The notes beneath the pieces are model-generated. The model did not search any database and was not told the origin of the DNA. It saw only the letters and a list, made by a program, of their open reading frames with translations. From contig JBBQXS010000090.1 of NCBI GenBank assembly GCA_038209365.1, positions 1-10,063 on the forward strand: a stretch of 10,063 nt of DNA, in the 5' to 3' direction. Of this stretch, positions 1 to 7,402 are shown piece after piece. The stretch comes from DASQHW01 sp038209365. Its GTDB lineage: Bacteria; Actinomycetota; Acidimicrobiia; IMCC26256; PALSA-610. Both the position numbers and the translations under genes were made by a program. Within the stretch, counting starts at the first letter, position 1. Each line of letters begins with the position of its first letter.

Positions 1-120
1 TATTCCGGGTGCGGCTCCTTCCCCCGCCGGGCCCCCCCCCGTTTTGTGGCCCCCCGGCCCCACCCACCCCCCGGTTGGGCGGGGGGGGTGTGGGGTGTCT
101 TATGCCCCCCCCCCCCCCAC
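1..120. other. C/G homopolymer-rich contig edge without a gene
   Basis: This stretch consists of long runs of C and G, including a 14-base C run at 105-118 and an 8-base G run at 81-88. It has no credible codon structure. The change from balanced high-GC coding sequence (from about 125 on) to homopolymers is abrupt, which suggests low-quality sequence or an assembly artefact at a contig end. The G runs at 77-95 could in principle form a G-quadruplex, but the data quality is doubtful. I see no gene here. Confidence 0.6.
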
Positions 121-130
121 GCCCGCGAGA

Positions 131-1054
131 TCAGCGAAGCAACTCCGGATGAAGCGCGCTGACCATGCGGCGCATGCCGTCCTTCCATGCGACCGACGTG
201 GCGCCGACCAACGCACGGCGCTTCGTGTTGTCGGTCGGGATCCCGCCGATCGTGCCCTGCGTCCGGTCGAACTGCACGTCTCGCCCGACGAGCTCCGCGA
301 GATACGCGCACCATTCCTCGACGCTCGTCTCGTCGTCTCCGCCCCAATTCACGATCGTCGCCGGGACCGCGGCCGCGGCAAGCATGCCCGGCAGCGTGGC
401 GATGATGTCGTCGTCGTGGATGGGGTTGAAGCGACTCGGCCCATTCGGATGGACGGGAACGGCTCGCCCGTCGAGAATCAGCGCGAGGTGAAACGCGGGC
501 CAGCCCCCTTCGTCGCCGTAGGGCACGTTGAGGCGCGCGATCGTCGTCGGCACGTCGAAGATGCGGCAGGTGGACCGCACCACCGCCTCGGCCGCGATCT
601 TGCTGATGCTGTACGTGGGCATCATCACGCGATGGTTGTCTCCGAGCGGGTCGGTCTCGCGTTGGGGCGCGCCGCCGGCCGCCTCGTACACGCCCGTCGA
701 CGAACAATGCAGAAATGCACGCGCCGTGCGACAGTGCGCCATGAGCAGTCCGGCGGCTTCGGCATTCCCGGCGAGATCCACGTCCCAGCGGTTGCTCTTC
801 ACGACCGCAAAGTTGCACACGTACTCGACATCGCGGGGCACGCCGTCGAGCGAGCCACGCGCCAGGTCGACACTCACGCAGCGCACACCGGCGCGCTCCA
901 ATCGCGCCCGCTTGTCGGCGTCAGTGAATCGAGCGATCGCGATGACCTCGTTGTCCGCGGCGAGCGCGACGGCAACCGGCAATGCGACCTGGCCGGTGGC
1001 GCCCGTCACGAGAATCCGCGCGTCGCGCAATGTCCGCGCGTCGCGCAAGATCAC
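131..1054 (-). CDS. NAD(P)-dependent epimerase/dehydratase (extended SDR family)
   Basis: A 307-residue protein of normal length for extended short-chain dehydrogenases, probably a cytoplasmic nucleotide-sugar or related epimerase, dehydratase or reductase. A Rossmann nucleotide-binding loop GATGQVA lies at residues 18-24 after the beta strand RILVT. A Ser-Ser-Thr at 118-120 and the YxxxK pair Y148/K152 form the usual catalytic set. A C-terminal substrate-binding part contains RFNPIHDDDI (208-217), typical of the family. The start is GTG, and its first bases overlap the stop of the upstream isomerase-family gene (GTGA, 1051-1054), so translational coupling is likely. The first codons carry an 18-bp tandem duplication (residues LRDAR twice), so the true start could be the second TTG copy. 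The substrate cannot be told from sequence alone. Confidence 0.88.
   Translation of the reverse strand: MILRDARTLRDARILVTGATGQVALPVAVALAADNEVIAIARFTDADKRARLERAGVRCVSVDLARGSLDGVPRDVEYVCNFAVVKSNRWDVDLAGNAEAAGLLMAHCRTARAFLHCSSTGVYEAAGGAPQRETDPLGDNHRVMMPTYSISKIAAEAVVRSTCRIFDVPTTIARLNVPYGDEGGWPAFHLALILDGRAVPVHPNGPSRFNPIHDDDIIATLPGMLAAAAVPATIVNWGGDDETSVEEWCAYLAELVGRDVQFDRTQGTIGGIPTDNTKRRALVGATSVAWKDGMRRMVSALHPELLR
1013..1048. repeat. 18-bp tandem duplication at the epimerase 5' end
   Basis: The 16-mer TCCGCGCGTCGCGCAA occurs at 1015-1030 and again at 1033-1048, an 18-bp period with 2 differing bases between copies. On the coding (minus) strand each copy reads TTG CGC GAC GCG CGG, giving Leu-Arg-Asp-Ala-Arg twice just before the Rossmann strand. 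Because the period is six codons, the frame is kept. Confidence 0.85.
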
Positions 1055-1755
1055 GGTGTTGCGGAGAGCGCAGCTGCGGTCTCGGCGTCGAGGCCGCTGT
1101 CCTCGGTGAGTCGCGCCGCGACGGCCTGTACGAACTGCTCGTCGGCGAGGTCGACGTCCACGGCACCCGAACGGACGTGCGTGCGCCCATCGCGTGCGTC
1201 GATCGTGGTCTCGGGCTTCAGCTCCTTCAACGCGAAGCGGCCGAAGCGGGCCTGCCAGGCGGTGCGGGCGGCTGCTTCCTCGGCGGTGACCGGCACCGCG
1301 ACATCATCGGCATGGGTCGCGAGCTCGAACGCGAGATGGAACGCCTGCCATCGCGCCGGATAGGCCCCCACACTGCTGTCGACACTGCCGCCGTCGCGGG
1401 CGCGGAACTCCTCGCGACTCGCGGATGCCCGCGTGCGCCACATGTCGAGAATCTGCTGCGGCGACCGGGTGTCGAGCTCGCGAATGCCGATTTCGTTCGC
1501 AGTGGCGAGGTCCGTCGCCCCTTTGGCGCCCATCTCGCCGAGGAATTGCTGCACCGTGCCGTCGAGGCACGCGCGGTTGTAGTCCTCGGTCGCCGCGAGG
1601 TGCGCGAGCACATCGCGCACGCTCCATCCGGCACAACGCGACGGGGCTTGCCATTCGGCCTCGCCGAGACCGGCGAAGAAGCGATCGAGGCGTGCGACCT
1701 CGGCCGCCATGAGGTCGTAGGGATCGAGGCCCCGGAGATCCCGGTCGTCCACCAT
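1051..1755 (-). CDS. Maleylpyruvate isomerase family mycothiol-dependent enzyme (DinB-like fold)
   Basis: A 234-residue protein. The N-terminal four-helix bundle carries the family hallmark CAGWSVRDVLAHLA at residues 41-54. His52, Glu144 and His148 (in FELATHADD) are placed like the His-Glu-His metal triad of mycothiol-dependent maleylpyruvate isomerase. A smaller C-terminal domain follows from about residue 165. Known members use mycothiol, the actinobacterial thiol, for isomerisation or conjugation, but most paralogues have no known substrate, so only the family can be stated. It is the first gene of a two-gene minus-strand unit: its TGA overlaps the GTG of the epimerase. The ATG at 1753-1755 has no evident Shine-Dalgarno, so initiation may be leaderless. 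A GTG directly after the ATG is an alternative start. Confidence 0.87.
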   Translation of the reverse strand: MVDDRDLRGLDPYDLMAAEVARLDRFFAGLGEAEWQAPSRCAGWSVRDVLAHLAATEDYNRACLDGTVQQFLGEMGAKGATDLATANEIGIRELDTRSPQQILDMWRTRASASREEFRARDGGSVDSSVGAYPARWQAFHLAFELATHADDVAVPVTAEEAAARTAWQARFGRFALKELKPETTIDARDGRTHVRSGAVDVDLADEQFVQAVAARLTEDSGLDAETAAALSATP

Positions 1756-1841
1756 GGCGCGACCGTAACGCGAACCTCGGCATTCGGCACGAGAGCGGTT
1801 GCGCTGGTGCGCCGGTTGGGAACAACACTCAATTCACGTCC
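1756..1841. promoter_or_regulatory. Divergent intergenic region (isomerase-family gene / DJ-1 gene)
   Basis: This is the only spacer from which both the minus-strand isomerase-epimerase pair and the plus-strand DJ-1/PfpI-P450 pair can be read, so it should hold two promoters. It is slightly less GC-rich near 1819-1838. I cannot identify convincing -35/-10 pairs for either direction, and the assignment rests on gene arrangement. Confidence 0.45.
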
Positions 1842-1849
1842 GAGGAGGA
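1842..1849 (+). promoter_or_regulatory. Ribosome binding site of the DJ-1/PfpI gene
   Basis: GAGGAGGA lies 6 bases before the ATG at 1856. It is the strongest Shine-Dalgarno in the window and decides the start, excluding the longer open frame that begins at 1799. Confidence 0.85.
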
Positions 1850-1855
1850 CCAACC

Positions 1856-2425
1856 ATGGCCGGAGCAATGGACGGAAGGCGCGTCGCGTTCCTGACGGCG
1901 AACGAGGGTGTCGAGCAGGTGGAGCTCACCGAGCCCTGGAAGGTCGTGCAGGGTGCCGGTGGCCAGCCGGTGCTCGTCGCACCCGATGCGGGAGAAGTGC
2001 AGGCGTTCAACCACTTGGACAAGGCGGACCGGTTCACGGTCGACGTCACGGTTGACCAAGCCGATCCCGCAGCGTTCGACGCGCTGGTGCTGCCGGGTGG
2101 CGTCGCCAATCCGGACCAGCTCCGGATCAAGCCACCGGCGGTGCACTTCGTGCGGCAGATGGCCGAGAGCGGAAGACCGATCGCCGTGATCTGCCACGGC
2201 CCGTGGACGATGATCGACGCGGGCCTGGTGCCGGGCCGGCGGCTCACGAGCTGGCCGAGCCTCCGCACCGATCTCACCAACGCCGGCGCGGACTGGGTCG
2301 ACGAGGTCGTGGTCGTCGACACAAACGGGCCGAACACGATCGTGAGCAGCCGCAAGCCCGACGATCTCCCGAGATTCTGCGAGCAGCTGGTGCAGGTGTT
2401 CTCGCAAGCGTTCGCCCGCACCTGA
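1856..2425 (+). CDS. DJ-1/PfpI family protein (type 1 glutamine amidotransferase-like)
   Basis: A 189-residue single-domain protein of the DJ-1/ThiJ/PfpI superfamily, close to the PfpI/YhbO branch. Seen in the sequence are the N-terminal strand RRVAFLTANEGVEQVEL (8-24), the nucleophile elbow VICHGPW (111-117) with Cys113 and His114, and the following segment RLTSWPSLRTDLTNAGADWVD (129-149) typical of that branch. Glu20 corresponds to the glutamate that pairs with the nucleophile in PfpI. Relatives act as proteases, chaperones or deglycases under carbonyl or oxidative stress, and which activity applies here is unknown. A strong ribosome site fixes the start. The P450 gene begins only 13 bp downstream, so the two are probably co-transcribed. 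Confidence 0.92.
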   Translation: MAGAMDGRRVAFLTANEGVEQVELTEPWKVVQGAGGQPVLVAPDAGEVQAFNHLDKADRFTVDVTVDQADPAAFDALVLPGGVANPDQLRIKPPAVHFVRQMAESGRPIAVICHGPWTMIDAGLVPGRRLTSWPSLRTDLTNAGADWVDEVVVVDTNGPNTIVSSRKPDDLPRFCEQLVQVFSQAFART

Positions 2426-2438
2426 CACGATCACACCG

Positions 2439-3668
2439 GTGAGCACCGGAGAGACATTCGACCCGTTCGACCCGTCCCAGTCGCGCGACGCGTGGGAGAC
2501 GCTCCAGCGGCTACGGGACGACGCGGCCGTCGTTGCCATCGCGCAGGGCATGCGCTATGTGACACGCCACGACGAAGCTCGTTCGGTGCTGCGTGACACC
2601 GAGCACTTCTCGAATGCATCCGGTCTGAAGGCGCCGGGAGTGGTGATCCCGCTCGAGGACCGGCTGCTCGGCGAGCTCGACCCGCCCCGTCACACCGCGG
2701 TCCGGCGGGTCATGGTGACGGCCATCACGCCGAGGCTCGTGCATCAGGCGGAGCCGTTCATCGTCGACACCGCACGCGCTCTGCTCGCGGCGGCGCCGGC
2801 GGACGCGTTCGACCTCGTCACCGCGTTCACGGTGGTGCTCCCGAATCGCGTCACCGTGCATCTCCTCGGACTCCCTGCCGAGGACGCCGATCAACTCGCG
2901 CAGTGGGCGAAAGCGCTGATGGAAAGCAGCTTTCCGGCGCTGAACCGGACTGATCGCGGCGAGGGCTTCGCGGCGGCGTTCCCCGAATTCGCCGCATACA
3001 TCGACGACCGCATCGCGGAGCGGACCGCGCAGCTGCACGCGGGCGAGCAGCGAGCCGATGTGCTGGCTCGACTGATCGAGCTGCAGGTCGACGGTGACCC
3101 GTTGCCGCATCGGCAGGTGCGCGCGCTCGTGCGCAACCTCGTCACCGGCGGCCTGACGACGACCAGCCAGCTGCTCGGAAATCTGCTGCACGAGCTCCTG
3201 GTCCGGCCCGACGTCGAGCGCGCGATCCGCGCCGATCGCGGGCTCCTGGACAATGCAATCGAGGAAAGCCTGCGCATTGCACCCCCGGTGCTGTTCATGG
3301 CGCGCTCATGTGTGGAGGAGACGGCGGTCGGCCGATGTCCCATCCACCGGGGCGAGCGGGTGATCGTCGGCACCGCGTCGGCGAACCGCGACGAGCGCGT
3401 GTTCGAGGACGGCGCCGCGTTCCGCCTCGACCGTCCCAACGCCGACGCGCATCTCACCTTCGGGTTCGGCAGCCATGTCTGCCCCGGCGCGACACTCGCG
3501 CGCAGAGTCGCTCGGCTCGGCGTCGAAGCATTCCTCGACCACTTCCCCGAAGGCGCGGTCCGCCTCCAACCCGGGTTCACGTTCGAGCAGGTCCCGACCT
3601 ATTTCGAATACGGACCCCGCAGGCTGCCGATCCTCGTCGGCGACGTGACTCCTCAGCCGCTGCCGTAG
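2439..3668 (+). CDS. Cytochrome P450 (soluble bacterial CYP)
   Basis: A 409-residue protein, normal for soluble class I bacterial P450s, which receive electrons from a separate ferredoxin and reductase. The heme-binding motif FGFGSHVCPG lies at 341-350, with Cys348 as the thiolate ligand. The K-helix ExxR is E276-R279 and the C-helix contains DPPRHTAVRR (81-90). The I-helix reads VTGGLTTTSQ (235-244). At the place of the usual acidic residue in (A/G)Gx(D/E)T it has Thr240, followed by Thr241, which is unusual for a monooxygenase. The start is a GTG 13 bp after the DJ-1 stop, with no clear Shine-Dalgarno, so translation may depend on the upstream gene. No ferredoxin gene is nearby. The 3' end overlaps the convergent peptidase gene by 16 bp. 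The substrate is unknown. Confidence 0.94.
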   Translation: MSTGETFDPFDPSQSRDAWETLQRLRDDAAVVAIAQGMRYVTRHDEARSVLRDTEHFSNASGLKAPGVVIPLEDRLLGELDPPRHTAVRRVMVTAITPRLVHQAEPFIVDTARALLAAAPADAFDLVTAFTVVLPNRVTVHLLGLPAEDADQLAQWAKALMESSFPALNRTDRGEGFAAAFPEFAAYIDDRIAERTAQLHAGEQRADVLARLIELQVDGDPLPHRQVRALVRNLVTGGLTTTSQLLGNLLHELLVRPDVERAIRADRGLLDNAIEESLRIAPPVLFMARSCVEETAVGRCPIHRGERVIVGTASANRDERVFEDGAAFRLDRPNADAHLTFGFGSHVCPGATLARRVARLGVEAFLDHFPEGAVRLQPGFTFEQVPTYFEYGPRRLPILVGDVTPQPLP

Positions 3669-4999
3669 GACACGGCGTCGCCGAAGGCCGCCACCGTTGC
3701 GTCCGCGCGCTGGATCCAGTAGCCCTTCCCGGACTTGGTCCGCAGCATGCCGACGACCGGCGCGCCGGAAGTTCCGCCGAGGGACCCGTGGAACTGCGCG
3801 TCACCGAAGCTGAACACGCCCCCGTCCGACGCGACGAGCCAATATCCGTTCCCGCTTCGCGTGTGCGCGATCCCTACTACCGGCGCGACGAGAGGCTTGC
3901 CCCCCATCGAGCCACGGAAACGTGCGTCACCGAAGCTGAACACGCCGCCGTCGCCCGCGACGAGCCAGTAGCCGTTGCCGCTTCTCGTGCGGGTCATGCC
4001 GTCGACGGGCGCGACGAGCGGCCTGGCACCCATCGAGCCGTGGAAGCGCGCGTCACCAAAGCTGAAGATGCCGCCATCCCAGGCGACGAGCCAGTAGCCG
4101 TGCCCGGCGCGCGTCGGGACGATGCCGTGCACGGGCGCCACGAGCGGGAGCCCGCCGGTCGAGCCGTGGAACTTCGCGTTGCCGAAGGTGAACACACCGC
4201 CGTCGGCGCCGACCAGCCAGTAGCCGCCACGTCGCGGCGTCGGTGCAGCGCCCTCGATGACCCATGCCAACGGGATGGTCGCGGCCGAACCGCGACTCAC
4301 GAAGTTGCCGTGCCCTGCGAGCGCGCCGAGACCTGTGACCGTCGCGTACCCGTGATCGTCGGCGCTCGGGAGCAACGCGACCGCGTCGCCCCGCCTCGGC
4401 GACGCGCCCAGCGTGCCGCCGTCGCCGACCCATTCCCAGTGCCACGGTTCGGGACACGCGCTGCCGCCGGGTTCCGCGAACGCGGGATGGTTCCAGCCCA
4501 CCGATCCCGCGACCTGCTTCATGAAGGCATAACCGACCGAGCCGAACGTGAGCGAACCACCTGCATCGGTGAGATCCGCGGCCTTGCCCCATCCGTGATA
4601 CGAGTTGCCGACCGGCGCGCCACCCGGCTCGTGCGAGACGGTGGCGACACACGCCGGATTGTTGCCCGGTTGGTTGGCGATGTTCCCGATGCGCACCTGC
4701 TCGGCCAGCGTTCGGTAACACTCCTCCGCGCCCAATGGGATGTTCACGTGACGCGCCATCGCGAAGATACGAGCCAGGCTCGGCGCCGCTTCCCGAGCCG
4801 CGATGCAATTCGGGGCGACGGTGATCAACCGAGAGGACGACACGACTCCGTTCACCTCGCCCGCGAGTGGTGTCGGGCGATTTCCGGGATCGATGGGATC
4901 CCCACCCGCGGCATGACCGGCAGGCGCAATACCGACCACCAGCAGCGCGACCAGAGCGAGGACCACTGCGCATCGAGTGAGCTGAGTCATGGACGGCAT
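3653..4999 (-). CDS. Secreted M15-family (VanY-type) peptidase with C-terminal 42-residue GYW repeats
   Basis: A 448-residue exported protein. Residues 1-31 form a signal peptide: a short charged start, a hydrophobic core AVVLALVALLVVGIA and a likely cleavage after PAGHA or the next Ala. The M15B/VanY metal motif SxHxxGxAxD appears as SYHGWGKAAD (133-142), with His135 and Asp142. EPWHWEW (184-190) supplies the catalytic Glu184 and third ligand His187. Such enzymes cut D-Ala-D-Ala or other peptidoglycan peptide bonds outside the membrane. From residue 259, four near-identical 42-residue units plus a partial fifth follow, each with GYWLVxxDGGVFSFGDA and G(S/T)xGxxPLVAPV. This looks like a propeller-type repeat domain that may bind cell wall or sugars, though that role is inferred. 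A second ATG at 4990 is an alternative start. It is divergent from the DUF72 gene with 30 bp between starts. Confidence 0.9.
   Translation of the reverse strand: MPSMTQLTRCAVVLALVALLVVGIAPAGHAAGGDPIDPGNRPTPLAGEVNGVVSSSRLITVAPNCIAAREAAPSLARIFAMARHVNIPLGAEECYRTLAEQVRIGNIANQPGNNPACVATVSHEPGGAPVGNSYHGWGKAADLTDAGGSLTFGSVGYAFMKQVAGSVGWNHPAFAEPGGSACPEPWHWEWVGDGGTLGASPRRGDAVALLPSADDHGYATVTGLGALAGHGNFVSRGSAATIPLAWVIEGAAPTPRRGGYWLVGADGGVFTFGNAKFHGSTGGLPLVAPVHGIVPTRAGHGYWLVAWDGGIFSFGDARFHGSMGARPLVAPVDGMTRTRSGNGYWLVAGDGGVFSFGDARFRGSMGGKPLVAPVVGIAHTRSGNGYWLVASDGGVFSFGDAQFHGSLGGTSGAPVVGMLRTKSGKGYWIQRADATVAAFGDAVSYGSG
3656..4225 (-). repeat. 126-bp in-frame tandem repeats coding the GYW repeat domain
   Basis: Units in gene order are 4100-4225, 3974-4099, 3848-3973, 3725-3847 (one codon shorter) and a partial 3656-3724. 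The first three have an exact 42-codon period. Units 2 to 4 are most alike (GYWLVA, DGG, FSFGDA, GS(M/L)G). The last is degenerate, with GYWIQRADATVAAFGDA in place of the canonical core. The pattern fits duplication within a coding sequence and drift at the two ends. Confidence 0.9.
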
Positions 5000-5029
5000 T
5001 CAACCACGGCGCTCGGGAACAATGGAGAC

Positions 5030-5974
5030 GTGCGGACCGACACGCTCAGGCGCCTTGCGCACGACGGCATATACGTGGGGATCACCGCGTGGACCGAGCC
5101 GACGCTCGTCGCGGCCGGCTACTACCCCGAAGGCGTGGACAGTGCCGAACAGCGCCTTCGGCACTACGCATCGGAGTTTCCGATCACCGAGGTCGACGCC
5201 ACCTACTACGCGCCACCCGGCGAGCGAGTCGCCCAGCTCTGGGCCGAGCGCACACCGCCGGACTTCGTGTTCGACGTCAAGGCGTTCCGACTGCTGACCG
5301 AGCATCCGACGCCACCGAAATCGCTGTGGAAGGACATGAGGGAAGCGCTGCCGTCGGACCTTCGGGAAAAGCGAAACATCTACCCGAAAGATGTCGGGCG
5401 CGACGTCATGGATGACGCGCTCGAGCGGTTCGTGCGCGCGCTCGAGCCATTGCGCGCCGCCGGCAAGCTCGGCGTCGTGCTGTTCCAATTCCCCGAGTAC
5501 GTGCACCCGGCGAAGCGTTCCTACGAGCACCTGGATTGGCTCGCGCGCGAGCTCATGGCGCGCGGTGTCGTCGGCGCAGTGGAGTTTCGCCAGCGCGCGT
5601 GGATGGACGACGAACACACTGCGAGCACACTCACCTTCCTCGAGGAACGGGGCCTTGCCTACGTGTCCGTCGACGAACCGCAAGGCTTTCGGAGCTCGGT
5701 GCCGCCGGTCGCGGCGGCCACCGCGGACGTCGCGATCGTGCGGTTCCACGGTAGGAACTCGGAGACCTGGACCAAGAAGGGCCTCACGGCGGCGGAACGC
5801 TTTGCCTACGACTACACCGAAGCCCCCGACGCGCTGGAGGAGTGGGTGCCGCGCGTGCAGGCACTGCACGAGGATGACCGCCCGGTGCACGCCCTGATGA
5901 ACAATTGTTACGGTGACTTCGCCGTGAAAAGCGGCCGGATGCTCGCCCAACTCCTCGACCCTGACGTGTCGTGA
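5030..5974 (+). CDS. DUF72 family protein (YecE-like TIM-barrel)
   Basis: A 314-residue protein of the DUF72/YecE family, whose biochemical role is not established. Family signatures seen are YVGITAWTEP near the N-terminus, the motif EVDATYYAPP, FVFDVKAFRLLTEH, GVVLFQFP, a VEFRQRAW segment, IVRFHGRN, and the C-terminal NNCYGDFAVKSGRML. The chosen start is GTG at 5030, the last start codon before the conserved YVGI strand that leaves a normal N-terminus. The frame stays open far upstream, but that part is antisense to the peptidase and P450 genes. GGAG at 5024-5027 is too close to be an ideal ribosome site, so initiation may be leaderless. It stands alone, with the peptidase divergent on one side and the aldehyde dehydrogenase convergent on the other, 40 bp away. 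Confidence 0.88.
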   Translation: MRTDTLRRLAHDGIYVGITAWTEPTLVAAGYYPEGVDSAEQRLRHYASEFPITEVDATYYAPPGERVAQLWAERTPPDFVFDVKAFRLLTEHPTPPKSLWKDMREALPSDLREKRNIYPKDVGRDVMDDALERFVRALEPLRAAGKLGVVLFQFPEYVHPAKRSYEHLDWLARELMARGVVGAVEFRQRAWMDDEHTASTLTFLEERGLAYVSVDEPQGFRSSVPPVAAATADVAIVRFHGRNSETWTKKGLTAAERFAYDYTEAPDALEEWVPRVQALHEDDRPVHALMNNCYGDFAVKSGRMLAQLLDPDVS

Positions 5975-6014
5975 GGACGCTTCGCGAGAAGTTCCGTGAG
6001 CGTGTTCTTGCGGG

Positions 6015-7397
6015 CTATGCGCCGGCGTCGACCCAGACGGTCTTGACGTTGCAGAACTCGCGGATGCCGTGGGCGTCGAGCTCGCGCCCGTAGCCGGACT
6101 CCTTCACGCCGCCGAAGGGCAGCTCGGCATACGACGTCGTCATGCCGTTCACGAACACCGCGCCCGCCTCGACGTCGCGGACGAATCGCTCCTGTTCTGC
6201 GAGATCGCGTGTCCACACGTTCGAGCCGAGCCCGAAGACTGTCGCGTTCGAAAGCTCGATCGCTTCGTCCAGGTCGCGCACGCGGAACAGCTCGGCGACC
6301 GGTCCGAAGAGCTCTTCGTGGAACATCCGCATGTCATCGGTGATCCCCGTGACAACTGTCGGCGGATAGAACCATCCCGGCCGATCGAGTCGCTCCCCTC
6401 CACAGAGCACGGTCGCGCCCTTGGCCTGCGCGTCGGCGACGAGCGCCTCGACGTCGTGCAGTCCCTGCTCGAGCGCGAGCGGACCGATGTCGGTGGTCTC
6501 GTCCATCGGATCTCCGACGCGGAGCGCGCGCATGTTCGTGACGAAACGCTCCGTGAACCCTTCGAAGGCGTCGGCGTGGACGATGAACCGCTTCGCCGCG
6601 ATGCAGCTCTGGCCGTTGTTCTGGCACCGAGCGGTCACGCCGACGCGAGCCGCCGCGTCGAGATCAGCGGACGGCAACACGACGAAGGGATCGCTGCCAC
6701 CCAGCTCCAGCACGGTCTTCTTGATCGCGCTGCCCGCAGTCTGCGCGATCGCCTTGCCCGCCGCAGTGCTCCCGGTGAGCGTGGCGGCGACGACGCGGGT
6801 GTCGCGCAGCACCCGCTCCACCGCATCTGCGCCGATGAGGAGTGTTTGGAACGCGCCCTCGGGGAAGCCGGCACGCCGGAACACCTCTTCGAGGAACAAC
6901 GCGGTCTGGGGAACGTTCGATGCGTGCTTCAGCAGTCCGACGTTGCCGGCCATGAGCGCCGGTGCAGCGAACCGAACGACCTGCCAGAGTGGGAAGTTCC
7001 ACGGCATCACGGCGAGCACGGGGCCCAGTGGCTGATATCGGGTGAAGGCTCGAGTCGCACCGACCGCTCCGGGATCGGCGGCCTCGTCGGCAAGCAGCCG
7101 CTCGGCGTGGGCTGCGAAGTAGCGACATGCCCGTGCGCATTTCTGCGCCTCGGCCCGCGCGGAAGCAACCGTCTTGCCCATCTCCGTCGTCATGACACGT
7201 GCGATGTCCGCGGCCTCGGCATCGAACACGTCGGCCGCAGCGAGCATCCACGCCGTGCGCGACGCGAAGGAGGTCAGTCGGTATTTGCGAAACGTCTCCA
7301 CCGCGCGCGCGATGCGCACATCCACTTCAGCGGCGGACAGCGGTTCGAAGCTCTTCACGATCGCGCCAGTCGCCGGATTGATCGTCGCGATGGGCAT
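6015..7397 (-). CDS. NAD(P)-dependent aldehyde dehydrogenase, succinate-semialdehyde dehydrogenase type
   Basis: A 460-residue soluble enzyme that oxidises an aldehyde to a carboxylate with NAD(P)+. The short length and the N-terminus MPIATINPATGAIVKSF match the YneI/GabD1-like succinate-semialdehyde dehydrogenase group, but the substrate is inferred. Key residues are visible: PWNFP with Asn134, LLKHAS with Lys157, the cofactor loop TGSTAAG (208-214), the general base Glu231 in LELGGSDPF, the nucleophile Cys265 in NNGQSC, EELFGP (361-366), and LPFGGVKESGYGREL (426-440). The ATG at 7395-7397 is fixed by a GGAGG five bases upstream, although the frame stays open to 7916. It is convergent with the DUF72 gene and divergent from the CsbD-like gene. 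It could serve GABA or diacid catabolism, or remove aldehydes formed by the neighbouring oxygenases. Confidence 0.93.
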   Translation of the reverse strand: MPIATINPATGAIVKSFEPLSAAEVDVRIARAVETFRKYRLTSFASRTAWMLAAADVFDAEAADIARVMTTEMGKTVASARAEAQKCARACRYFAAHAERLLADEAADPGAVGATRAFTRYQPLGPVLAVMPWNFPLWQVVRFAAPALMAGNVGLLKHASNVPQTALFLEEVFRRAGFPEGAFQTLLIGADAVERVLRDTRVVAATLTGSTAAGKAIAQTAGSAIKKTVLELGGSDPFVVLPSADLDAAARVGVTARCQNNGQSCIAAKRFIVHADAFEGFTERFVTNMRALRVGDPMDETTDIGPLALEQGLHDVEALVADAQAKGATVLCGGERLDRPGWFYPPTVVTGITDDMRMFHEELFGPVAELFRVRDLDEAIELSNATVFGLGSNVWTRDLAEQERFVRDVEAGAVFVNGMTTSYAELPFGGVKESGYGRELDAHGIREFCNVKTVWVDAGA

Positions 7398-7402
7398 GTG
7401 CG

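Noticed and set aside
44..1363. Plus-strand 439-codon frame opposite the epimerase and isomerase-family genes
   Set aside because: It starts in the homopolymer tract and has no recognisable domain. The minus-strand frames carry clear SDR and mycothiol-enzyme motifs.
1829..2551. Minus-strand open frames opposite the DJ-1/PfpI gene
   Set aside because: They have no family signature, and the plus strand has a strong ribosome site and the full PfpI motif set.
3656..4225. Periodic repeats as a CRISPR-like or satellite array
   Set aside because: The 126-bp period is exactly 42 codons and the units encode a conserved protein motif, with no short repeat-spacer alternation.
3308..5029. Long plus-strand open frame leading into the DUF72 gene
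   Set aside because: The upstream part is Arg-rich, matches no family, and is antisense to the repeat-bearing peptidase and out of frame with the P450. Only the part from the GTG at 5030 has DUF72 character.
5975..6014. Bidirectional terminator between the DUF72 and aldehyde dehydrogenase genes
   Set aside because: Only a 5-bp pairing (ACGCT at 5977, AGCGT at 5999) around a 17-base loop is present, which is too weak to call.
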